Below are positions 45,453 through 56,127 of a stretch of DNA of 64,000 bases, in pieces. The notes below the pieces were generated by a model that was given only the letters and a program-made list of their open reading frames with translations, searched no databases and had not been told where the DNA came from. Position 1 is the stretch's first letter; each line of letters starts with the position of its first letter. The stretch comes from Trichostrongylus colubriformis (taxonomy: Eukaryota; Nematoda; Chromadorea; Rhabditida; Trichostrongylidae). The stretch lies in contig OZ022256.1 in the NCBI GenBank assembly GCA_963978905.1, positions 30,963,426 through 31,027,425 on the forward strand, given 5' to 3'. A program made the translations under genes and the position numbers.

Positions 45453-48400
45453 TTACACTGATATTGAACCCTCTCTGAAGTCCGATTTACCAATGAGCAC
45501 ATTGAGAAGAGCACTTTGACCATGACGACTTTTATGCAGTGCTTCGTCCAAAACTTCTTCAACAGATGATACGCTGTCGCCACCAACCGTTACACCCCAT
45601 CCACCCAAGGCCGCCGCCACTCGATCATAGCGGGTTCGCTGAAAAAAAAAACCTTAAAATGGATTTTAGCGCAATGAACTTCGTAAAGGACACCAGCGAT
45701 AGCAGTATGGCTTTACATGATTGTCAATACCCAAAGCAACTATGAACCAGAGGTATGTATGTACAAATGACATCCACCACGTAAAGCCATGGTACTATGA
45801 CTGCCGCCTGCCCTGACTTACACAAAATTTGGCTGAAACTTCGAGATAGAAGCTAACAATTACACATGAATACCATGAATTTGAGTTCTCACCGCCAAGT
45901 CAACTGCAACACTGCTGTCGAACATTGGAATTTGTTCGCGAGCGATCTGCGTCCAGCAAGCATCGTTACCAATAATACCGATAACTGGCAGCTTGTGTCG
46001 AGTGAATGTGTCATATTCCATTATCGAATAGCCAGACGATCCATCGCCCCAGAGAATATACACTGGACGGTCGGGGTGTACCACCTGAAAATTGGAAACT
46101 TTGAAATTGTAATCTAATGTTTAACAATTTTTTAAGAATGAAATCACATACTTTAGCTCCAAGCGCAAATCCACCACCTACACCTAGCGTACCAAATGCA
46201 CCAGGATCAAGCCACTGCAAAGGACCTCGTGGTCGAACAATGTATGCCGCTGATCCAACGAAATCACCTCCATCCGCCACCAGAATGGCATCATCAGGGA
46301 GTTTCTGAAAATTTCTGTCTGTTCACACTATGACATACAACAATGCCTAACTTATTGAAGGTTTTACTTTATTGCATAGCATTAGGACCTTGAAGGATTG
46401 ATTGGAATAGCGATTTCATCAAACTAAGACCACTAACTAACCAAGAAAAGCGAAAGCAGCAATTAAAACACCTTATCTAGTCTGGAGAGGAAATTTAGTG
46501 GATTGATGAAACCATTCGCCAACTCTTCCATTGCTTTTGCAGCATTGTTCGCCTCCTTTTCGCTTTCTCTTCTCTTCAGCTCGTCTATCCATTCCGATGG
46601 TATCTTGTAGCCAGACTAAAATATTTGAGTCAAAGCGATTACAAGTTGGAAGCTGCACACAAACAGACTCCGTCAAACCTTTTCAATGTGATTGGCAATT
46701 TCGACAAGGGTAGAAGCAACGTCAGCTTGCACAGAGACGTCAGCGTTCCAGAACGTCTTCTCATTCTGCAACACTTCGTAATAAACAGACCCTTTGAGAA
46801 CGAGATCTTAATGTTCCTAAAGAGAACCACGCATACACAGTGTATCGTTGAGCGCTCACAGAAGCAATGAACATATAATATTGGGTTGTTTCAAAAGTCT
46901 TGTAGTATTTTTTTCGATCATCACTTTTTATTTTTTTTTCGTCCAACAAATAACAATTAGGCAACAACGTATTGACCATTGTTATCGGCAACCCTCTGCC
47001 ACTTTATAGAAAAATCGTTGATTCCCTTCTCCCAAAACTCTGGGTTCTGAGAGTCGAAGAAGTCAGCGATCGCCTTCTCAAGCAAGTCATAATCAACGAA
47101 TTTTCTCTTGGCCAGGAGGATTCGAGAGGATGGGTAAGGTGATAGCCAGAAGGGGCAATGTCTGGAGAGTATGGCGGGTGGGGCAGCACATCCCAGCCGA
47201 GCTCCTATAACTTAGCCTGGGAACTTTTCGCGAAATGGGAGCGGCGTCGTCATGAAGAAGGGTGACTGCGGACTTTTTCCGGCACTTTTCTCGAACAGCG
47301 ACGGCGAGCTGCTGGAGCTGGTGGGTGCACACGGCAGCGGTGACTGTCTCGCCTTGTACCAGCACCTCGCGGAAAAGCATTCCTTCAGCTTCGCAGATGT
47401 AGTATAATCCTGAGCGTGGTTTGTCTTCTATGTCAATCTCGCCGTTGCTGAAGCTGATAAACCAGCGGCGCACGGTCACGTAGCTCACACATCCCTTGCC
47501 CAATGCAGCGCGATGGAGTGGCAAGCTTCCGTCGTTTTGGTGCCGCAAGACCGCTCATAGTAGATGACACCGCGAGTTGGGTGGGTATTGACAACGGGCA
47601 TTGTAGCTCTCTCCACGGGATCTGGTGGGTCAATATATATTTTCCTAGAAAGCTTAGGGAACGTTCTACCATATTTCTGAGCCGCCTGGACCTGCCTCGA
47701 AGTGAACAAGAGTTACTGATTTTTATGGAAAAATTCTACAAGCCTTTTGGAACAACCTAATATGTGAAAGACAAACCAGTTTGACATAATCCCCGAAAGG
47801 AAAACCCTTTTTCGTCAATGGAGCTCTATACTATAACTTCGGAAGGGTTGTGCGCCACAAGTGTATCTATTCTCGGATACGCACACAGCTCAGCTAGTCC
47901 TACACTGAAGCCCTTACCTCGACTAGGAGTATATTCGAGCAAAGTGAGCCAGCATCTAACCTCTTCTGAGTGACGGCTTTTCGAAGTGATCTGGCGAACA
48001 CAGTGACCAAAGACGCACGAGAACTACTGGATCAGAATTTTAAACCACAGACTAGTATCGCTTCAGGTTTCTACCTAACCAAGGAGGGAAGAAACAGTTA
48101 CACCACACTAGCGCCTTTTCCCACTGATGTCACCTCCACTTTCTGCTTTCAGTGAGATAGTGCCCGATACGACGCATTGGGAAATGCTTTGTGCCATTCT
48201 GCTTTGTAGGAAAAGGGACCGTTGATAAAGAGCCCCAGCAGTTTAATACATGGCGTAGATTCCGAAAGGAGCATTACACCCTACATTACTTCGGAGAACA
48301 AGGATTAAAATGAACACTAGAGAAAGCGCAGATCACGGCAGCCGTGCAGAAATAAGTAAGCAAATCAATTGTACGTGCCAATAGATCTGAGGTAGCTCCC

Positions 48401-51400
48401 CACCAAACCCGGAAAACGTTTGCGATGCGAGGTTGCGCATGTTTTTGCTTAAGGAATCGTCCACGGAAAAAGAGTTTTTATGTGCAAGGCTCGTAAGTAC
48501 CTCTCATCGTCTATTAAAGGCAGCATTAGGGAAAGTCGGACGAAAAGTAAAAGAAGTGGTGCATATAAAAGTCGAGATGCCTAGTAACAGGATAGTGGAG
48601 AAAAACGGATGGAAGTGGCCCAAAACCCGAGAAATAGGACCCCCTTTCCACTCTTGATTCTCGACGCGGACGGCCTGTTCGTCAAGAGAGGAGTAGCCTG
48701 ATCTAATTTTCCATTGGCATGTTGCCAAGTAAACACAGGGGAATGTTTGGAAATACGACAACATCTATTTTTTGAGTGAGTTTCAAGCTAAAACTGCGAA
48801 AGCGCGCCGCGAAACCTTCGATCCTACCGAATCTCCTTGGCCGCTCCCACCCCAGTCAATCGGGAATTACGTCATCGGGAGGCGGGACGGCTGTGTCCAA
48901 GAGGCGGAACCGCTGCATAGTTGCGGCGTTTTGCAGGGCTTCTACAGCTTGAAGGGGCGCTTTTTCACCGGGATTTCGCCACATGTTGCCTTCTCAGGTC
49001 CAGGACTACCATGTGAGTGACTTCTTGTAGGGATTTCTTCATTACCGCATTACCCCTAATGCTGCCTTTAAAGCCTAAGCCGCTGTAAACAAGATATTGC
49101 CATTGAAAAAGAACCTTAGTCAGCTGGCTGCGATTTCTGTTAATGCACACAATCGTTGACTTCTTCGACAACACACGTCCATACGATAAACGGAAGTCAC
49201 ACACCGTTCCTGTAATCAAACTGGAACAAATAGAGTATAAGAGGCGGATAGAAACGAGATATCTCTGAGTACTGTTCTGTCCCGAAGCTTCATGCCGATC
49301 TAAATGAGTGAAAACCAATGTGAGGCTCCAAAATCCATTTTCAAAAGACTCAAAAGTTCTACAAAGTAGTGCGAAAGTAATTTGAGCCTATCGGCGAGCT
49401 TACGGCGAGGCGCTGGGCGCCGAACCCGTCCATATGCTCAAATTTCTTTCGCATTACTTTGTGGAGTTTTTGAGTCTTTGAAATAAATTTTGGAGCCTCA
49501 AAATGTTTTTCACACACTTAGAAACATGATAATTCAATTCACACTATACTCTTACTCCACGAGCAACTTTGAGATGGCGCAAATGGGCTGACCAGCTAAA
49601 ATAGTGACATCGGCATCGCGTAAAGCTTCCTTTCGATTTTGTCGCATTTGTAAACGACTTTCCTTTCCTAATAAACCGCGAGCCATTCCACCAAGGTACA
49701 CTGGTACGCCAATCGTCTGCAAAAGTCTGACAACTAATTATCCTGTGAAGCAAACTAGCCCCGGGAAATTTCCTAAAATACCTCAACCGCCTTCACCAGA
49801 TCATTTGGAATTACTGGAGGAAGTAAAGCTTGGCTCCCTATCAACATTACTGGTTTTCTTGCTGCTTTGATGAGTTGCACAATTCGGCGCACCTGAAATA
49901 GCCCGAAATCTCACGTAACACTTGTGTCTGCATAACAAAAATAAGCCTTATTTTTAGACCTTACCTCTTCAGATGTAGCCAACGGGACCTGTGTCGAAAG
50001 CGGAGTAATGTCCTGAGGTAGCCAAGCAGCACTGAATTGTCGAGAAACGTGACATCTCAGGTAGAAATTCAGAGCTTTCTGTAATTAATCTTTTAGTGAT
50101 CTAAGTGATCCAGAAGAGGTTTTTGACCACTTCACTGAAAAGTTCAGGTTTCTTCAAATTGGCGGCAAGACCGTGCATTTGCTGGTAAACATGGACTATG
50201 GAACTACCAGCACAAAATGATCATCTTAGGCAAAGAAAGACGTTGATAAAGCAAAATCTGAGGAAAAACACATAGCAGACCTGCAGAAAACCATTCGGTT
50301 TGGGATTAAAACCAATTTCTTTGACGACAAGTTGATAAGGATAGAGGACGTCAACTGGAAACTCAACAAAAACAGGTCCAGGGCATCCAGATGTAGCTGC
50401 CTGAAAGGTTTTATATTGCGTATAAATTAAAAACAACTAGTGGTAGAAGTACCTTTATGGCTTGCCGAAGTGTGGGAACAATGTCACGAAGACGTTCAAC
50501 GCGCACAGCAAACTTACAGAGAGGACGGAACAGGACCAGTTGATCAATGTCCTGAATAGCAATTTCTCTTAAACGTGCAGCAGCCGATGTGGTTCAAATT
50601 CTCACCTGCAAGGCACCTCGACCCTTGAGCAAGGTGGGGGCTGCACCACCAAGCAGCAGCAAAGGGCTTTCCGCCATCTGTGCATTTTTCACCGCGGTGA
50701 TTGTATTAGTCAGCCCAGGACCAGCAGTCACGGCAGCAACTCCAATGGATTGACGCAGACGCGCTACGGCATCAGCAGCGAAAACAGTAGTAACCTCAAC
50801 ACATTGGGTGATAGACTTAATTTTTTTCTTTTTTTTTTGGCAAGAAAAAGCAATTATACCGAGAAAGTGCTACCAGCTATTCCAATCCAGTCATTTCCTA
50901 TAATTTCCTGCAGTCTTTTCTTATATTCCTATTACTTTGATGAGACCGTCGCAATAGCGATAAGTGTTCCAATGTCGAGACGTTGAAATCGTCAACCCAC
51001 ATATTTTTGCAAAATTGTTACTGTAGATCTGCATCTGGTTCGCAATCTCGTACGGTACAAAATGTTAATTTCTGCTCCTTGCAAGTAAGTAAAAAGTGAC
51101 CGAGGTCGGGTACACTGTGGTAACTACTTTCCTTTATTCCACATCTTTGCAACTGCATGCCAACGCTTTGTAACACTGAGTTTTGTGGCTTTCAACCTAG
51201 CATCAAACTTACCCCCAGCATTACTCGCAGTTCAACAGTCAGAAAATTTTACCGCGCTTTAAATAAGTCTTATTCACATAGGAACCATTGTGTTTAGTTC
51301 GCTCAAAGCAACCTGATTGTTGAGTCGTAGGTATACATATCTAAGACAGGCATCAGAACCACGGTCAAAATGGAATGATCCTCAAATCACTGCCACGCCC

Positions 51401-54400
51401 TTAGCGCGATAAGGAAGAGGGGGGTAATGAGGATGTATACAGACACTGGTGTGTAGTATATGGTGAAGGTACTGGCCTAAATGAGACTACTAACAGTGAT
51501 AACAGTGAGTATTATTTTTATTATTAAATAATTATCAATTAATTATTATTGAATAGTAAAAAAAATAAAAAAATAACTTTGAGTGAGAAGAGCAGACCAT
51601 TCATTGATCATCTTAATCTTCGTGACTCCCACTACAGTTTGATAAGCCTCAGAAGATTACATCTCCGTATTATACAACAGAATTTGATGTCGAAAATTTA
51701 GTTTTGATGCCTCAATGGTAGTGCACTATCGAAAAAAATTGAAGAAAGGCGATAACTGAGGTATGTCCGAAACGTGACGTGATATCTTATGTAAAATATG
51801 CAGGCGAATGTTAGAATTGACCAGTGGAAGCTTCCAGCAAGACTTACACCTGTTAACCAAGTTTTTTTATGAGTAGTAACTGACTGACTGACTAAAACTA
51901 GCGCAAAGCTAAATTCTTTAGAAAGAGTATCGAAACTAATAAAAAGGAAACCGTATGGCGAAGCCCTTGGATCCAGAGAACCTACTAGAGCAATGTCGAA
52001 ATTTGATGCCCACAAATTCCAGCAGTAATTTCAGATTTTTGTTTTCGCCAAACTGTCAGTGTACAAATGGTGCGAGTCCCATTTCCTCGCAAAAATCTCT
52101 GTTCTAACCAATTTCAAATCGATTACAAAAACCGTGTACTCAATGATATCCTGTTCTTTTTTGAACTATAACTAACGACCTATGCGATTCCCACATACAT
52201 AGGATCTACCAAGTCTAAATCACTTTACAAAAAAAAACGAGAGAAATATCAGTTTACCTCATGACGCGTGTCGATAATTTTGATACCGAGCTTCTCAGCA
52301 GCAACAAGGATAGGCGATATGTGACCGCCACACAAAACAAAAATTTCTTGAACATTGTGAGACTGAAAATCAAAGACATGAATACTGTCAACATGATAAA
52401 CACGATCAGAGGAATAATTTTTCAGCGCTAAACTATCCTTTATGGGATGCACTTGCATTTCATTTCAACTGCGAATTGCGACAGGAACCTTGATTCGATT
52501 GGTCTGTATACAATGACTTGCGGGGCCAACAGTGTACCATTCAGTGCTTTTATTATATTAATGAGTCTGAGACCACTTCATCCGCCACGGAGGGATAGAA
52601 GATTTGGTTGGCCTGGGCGAGCGCGGATGGGGCGACTGCTCGAAATTTCGCTTCGCAGCGTAGCACTCGCGGCGCCGTCAGCACGACTTGCTGCAGTCGG
52701 TTGGAATTCCGCTTAGTACGCAGTGAGCTGGTAGCGTGAGGGACCATCGAAGATTGCAGGTTGGAGGCTTCGGAATTCTTATATGTTGTGGTTGTTGCTG
52801 TTTCAACGGATAAAACTACAAACAACTTGTACTCGGCGCGGACGGCCGCGCGAAAATTCGACCTATCGACCCCCATCCGGGCGAGCACTAATACGGGATT
52901 TGATCCTTGAACTATGCAAGTGAGATCACCTGCCATTACCCCATCTTTCATGCGAGCTCGAAACATTACTAGCATAAAAACATTAGACGAAACGTCCTCG
53001 GTGCTGTTATAGTGATTCAAAAAACTGGGAAGATTTGTGATAGAAATGACCTTAAAGACAGTGTTAGGGGTAATGTGGGTGATGAGAATCCCTAAAAGGA
53101 GTCATTCACTCGAAAGCTACGGGTTTGGAAAGCCTATTTGCGGCGAAATCCCCCACGAAGGGCGCGTCCCCGAGCTGTGGGAGAGGCGGCCTTTTCTGCT
53201 CGAGCCGCCTTACTGTGCTCGGTCCGCCTCCTAGCGACTGATTGGCTGGGGTGGGAATAGAAGGTATCGCGGCCCCCTTTCTCAGTATTGGCTTGAAGCG
53301 CACTCCAGAAAAGGGATGCCTACTTATTCTCGAACATCTCTTCGTGTTTACAACATGGCAACACGCCAATGGAACACTCGTCGGGACCACCCGCCTCTTC
53401 ACGGTAATGCTCCCCATCGAGGATCAACGGTGGGGAGGGGTCCTATTTCTCGGGTTTTTGGCCATTTCCATCCGTTTTTTACTCACTATCCTGTTACTAG
53501 GCATCTCGACTTTCACATTCACTACTTCTTTTAATTTTCTGCCGAATTTCCCCAAACACTGCCTTCAATGAGCTTACAGGAATTTACCATCCTCTGTAAG
53601 AATGCTTCGAGGCAATTTCAGAGGTGAGTCGGCCAGTTGCCGTGATACAAGCTGCGATGCTCAGTAGCGGCATTCAAAAGGCGGAACGAGATGGGCAAGG
53701 ACCCGAAAAGCAGGCCCTCTGTTCTATTGCTAACTTCTCTGACGGACGTGCTTTTTCCGACGCCGTATCGGTGATTGTCTTTGTGAGCCACTTTGATCGA
53801 TGTGTGGGATATTGCGGTACCAAACAATACACACCTTGCTCCTCTCGCTCACAAGCGCGCCTTAAAGGAATCATCCACGGGAATATTAGTTTCTTTGTTA
53901 CCCTTATATTTATGCTGTATTTGCCTAATGAGGGTCGCATGCAAAATTTCAAGCGAAGAAGCGAAAATTCGGCTGAGATACAAGTCCCAAAATTCTTGAC
54001 CGGGTAGGCGGGGCTTCCGAGTAAAAGCCCCGTCCCGCCGTCCGCGGCGGTTGAGAACGGAAAGTGGGATTGGTTACGTAACTTTTTGTTCCTACAGTGC
54101 GCCTCCGAACGCGGCCGACGATGGTGTGCGCATTTGCTCGGAGGCCCCACCCACCCGGCCAAGACTTTGTGACGCTGTATCTCAGCCGAACTCATATTTT
54201 TCCGCGTGAAACCTTGCATGCGGCCCACATTGGGCAAATACAATGTATGGGTAACATGAAACTCAAATTTCCGTAGACAGGTCTTTTAAGTAGTCGCTCG
54301 CGTACATCCGCCACTTGGTGGGTGCCGAAGCGTGTCGGCAGCCGAGTGGAAGAGCTCGCTTTGCGAACTTCACCGCGTGTAGTTACCTTGCACACTACTT

Positions 54401-55314
54401 TTCCGAAACACGTTTCGTATTTGGCCTTCCCAGAAATCCACATAACTGTACTCGCTGTTTTTAAACACAAGCAAGGTCACACTCATCAACTGTAGGATGA
54501 AATTTAAGAACTATCCTGCAGCTAACTCACTTTTCCTGAATCAGGTCATGCCCGCTTTCTCTAAAATCTGAACTTCAACGTACATTGACGCGCTGAACGA
54601 GTACCACGCTAATTTGGTGGAAGCGAATGTGGCTTGCGCGCACACCAAATTATGGTAAGAAACTCATGCTGCACCGTGTCGCACGAGATTACAATATCAC
54701 GAACGTGTGTAGGGCACCATGTGCAGCACGTGGCTTCAATTTCCACTGCAGTAACTGTTGAGAGAAGGTAGGAGCTCAGACCAAGCTTCATACCAATCAA
54801 AACAAATATTGGCCAGAGCATCATCAAAGGTATACAATAATCAAGTAGAGTGGTAGCGTGCAAGGCGTAAAATGACAGTGGCGACATCTTCATATTATTG
54901 TTAAGCTCGTTCAGCACTTGATGTGGGGGAAACTAACCTTCAGAACAGAAGCGACCAGCTCCCCACCATGCCTTTTCGAATGCTCATCTACCTTAAACAT
55001 GCACCTTGAAAAGGAAATATCAAATAAGTGAGAAAGTTATTACATATTTAATGTTGCAACGGAACTTTAATAAAACTATCTACCGAAGGTTGATAGAAAA
55101 ATTCCAGTACCTGGAAAACGTTCGAAAGCGTGTGCTGGTTATTACCGGCAGACAATAGACTGGTGATATTTTTGACCTCGTTTAACGACCGAATGTCAAG
55201 CCATTTCCATAAAAGCAAGAAAAAAGCCACAATAAAAATAAGTAAGACAAGCATATCTGAAAAATCTTGAATCCCTCTCTTGAGACCATAAAAGGCATTT
55301 GGAATGAGAAACAT
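45453..55314 (-). CDS. ILVBL: acetolactate synthase-like protein / 2-hydroxyacyl-CoA lyase 2
   Basis: Fifteen minus-strand exons, 5' to 3': 55111-55314, 54938-54991, 52258-52362, 50606-50794, 50453-50551, 50281-50400, 49965-50078, 49782-49892, 49593-49716, 49115-49209, 46679-46765, 46472-46615, 46152-46304, 45893-46084, 45453-45638. All junctions are GT/AG and in frame, giving about 658 aa (human ILVBL is about 632). An N-terminal membrane anchor lies at about residues 21-39. '[13 protein letters not shown]' and '[11 protein letters not shown]' open the thiamine-diphosphate pyrimidine domain, with the activating glutamate in 'DTRHE' (about E121). '[10 protein letters not shown]' and '[17 protein letters not shown]' follow. 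The cofactor motif GDG (about 546-548) to N572, and '[10 protein letters not shown]', mark the second domain; the protein ends 'DFREGSISV'. The family cleaves 2-hydroxyacyl-CoA in the ER (HACL2). The true start is uncertain: an upstream spliced exon is possible. Confidence 0.92.
46881..47760 (-). mobile_element. internally deleted mariner in ILVBL intron, with broken transposase
   Basis: 880 bp, with ends 'ttgggttgtttcaaaagtct' and the complement of 'aagccttttggaacaaccta'. TA flanks (46879-46880, 47761-47762). On the minus strand a decayed mariner transposase is readable. It has a helix-turn-helix segment ('[12 protein letters not shown]', 'DIEDKPRSG'), then '[19 protein letters not shown]', '[10 protein letters not shown]' near the second catalytic aspartate and '[16 protein letters not shown]'. 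The segment between the DNA-binding and catalytic parts is deleted and frames shift, so it is dead. It lies in the same orientation as the host gene. Confidence 0.88.
48518..49067 (-). mobile_element. 550-bp TTAA-flanked MITE, best-preserved copy
   Basis: The ends are 'aggcagcattagggaaagtc' and the complement of 'attacccctaatgctgcct'. Exact TTAA lies at 48514-48517 and 49068-49071. Internal blocks ('tcctatttctcgggttttgg' on the minus strand, 'gattgactggggtggga') are shared with 23000-23714 and 53056-53564. Its edge is only about 48 bp from the ILVBL exon at 49115. Confidence 0.85.
49321..49500. mobile_element. 180-bp palindromic MITE in ILVBL intron
   Basis: Arms of about 75 bp: 'tgaggctccaaaat', 'aaagactcaaaa.t.ctacaaa' and 'gcgaaag.aatttgagc' are mirrored at the right end ('ttttggagcctca'). 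The target duplication is unclear. Non-coding. Confidence 0.75.
52597..52895. mobile_element. MITE family with GGTGGGGGCC-type ends, copy 2
   Basis: Colinear with 11031-11275: 'cacgacttgctgcagtcggt', 'tggaattccgcttagta', 'cggataaaactacaaacaac' and 'gcgcgaaaattcgac' occur in the same order. The termini are inverse ('gcgagcgcggatgggg' versus the complement of 'cccccatccgggcgagc'). It lies in the ILVBL intron between exons 52258-52362 and 54938-54991. Confidence 0.65.
53056..53564 (+). mobile_element. 509-bp TTAA-family MITE, uninterrupted copy
   Basis: The left end is 'agacagtgttaggggtaatg' next to TTAA (53052-53055). The right end, 'ccccaaacactgcct', is next to TCAA (one change from TTAA). 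At about 53205-53225 it keeps the uninterrupted sequence into which the 235-bp hairpin inserted in the related copy at 23000-23714. It lies in an ILVBL intron. Confidence 0.82.
53866..54285. mobile_element. 420-bp TTAA-flanked foldback MITE
   Basis: Exact TTAA on both sides (53862-53865 and 54286-54289). Arms of about 130-170 bp: 'gtttctttgttaccc', 'tgtatttgccta', 'gggtcgcatgcaa', 'attcggctgagatac' and 'gaccgggtaggcggggc' in the left arm are mirrored in the right arm. GC-rich centre. ILVBL intron. Confidence 0.82.
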
Positions 55315-56032
55315 ATCACTCGATACAGTTCTTAGCGGTGATTTCACCTTGCTTTCAGGATCTGCCAAACGATTCTCTGGGCAGAGTTATGGACATTTTC
55401 CAGAATGAACAAGACTGTTACATTGTGGGTGCAGGCGCCCGTAGCGCCCGATACAGCAGTTTTCGCGCAAAACCATAGTGGTAATCGTTTAAAGAAAATC
55501 AAAATACCTCATGGGACAAGGTATAAGCCAAGGACGAAAACCAATGTGCGCCACTAGGAAGTTCCCGTGGCATTGATGAGCGACGCGATGGTTGCGCACC
55601 AAGGGAGCCGCATTTTTTGGGTCCCAAAACGACTGCAGTGTCCTGAGCTTTATCTTTGGTGTAATCGCTTTGGGAGCCAAGTGAGACGAAGCACCTACAC
55701 GAATCGTGTCGCACTTCATTTGCGGCCATGGCATCTGTGTCATCAGAAAAGAAAATCGCGTAGCCGAGGATGCAATGAGGGCAAGCTAGGTGGCCGTGTT
55801 GGTTGAGTTCTAAATGTCCTCAAATGGGACGTAAGACACCGCCATTGTTTTAGGATCCACCTAATGTCGCGATGGGAAGGGTGCGAATGTGTCGTCCCTA
55901 TTCGTCCCGTCCCTAACCCTCGCACTCGACTCGAACGCTGCGACGCAAATTTTCTTTCCTAGTCCCACACACCCGCCCCCACGGGGATTCTCTCCGTGAA
56001 TATTCCAGCACATGGTCTCACTTACCTGGATC
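55315..56032. other. 5' region of ILVBL, start unresolved
   Basis: On the minus strand the first ILVBL coding block stays open upstream of the chosen ATG to about 55386, where a stop occurs. AG acceptors are available near 55357 and 55376, so the first exon may begin by splicing rather than at the ATG at 55314. The rest shows no supported exon. Confidence 0.45.
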
Positions 56033-56127
56033 ATTATGATCATTATGCTTACCCCTGTGACGATAGCCGAGCACAGCATAGACCTCGCGCATTTATCTGC
56101 GATATGAGCAAAGAACATGCCTATCAT
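56033..56127 (-). CDS. candidate short upstream exon with membrane segment
   Basis: A minus-strand ATG frame codes 'MIGMFFAHIADKCARSMLCS' followed by a hydrophobic run 'AIVTGVSIMIIMIQ', and ends at a strong GTAAGT donor. It lies upstream of the ILVBL coding exons on the same strand. Its phase (0) does not match the two nearby AG acceptors in the ILVBL reading frame, so I cannot join them. It may be a first exon of a variant, of another gene, or chance. Confidence 0.2.

Noticed and set aside
53674..54243. 189-codon minus-strand frame
   Set aside because: Much of it lies in the TTAA-flanked foldback 53866-54285. The arms are mirror images and the frame is a by-product of GC-rich non-coding repeat.
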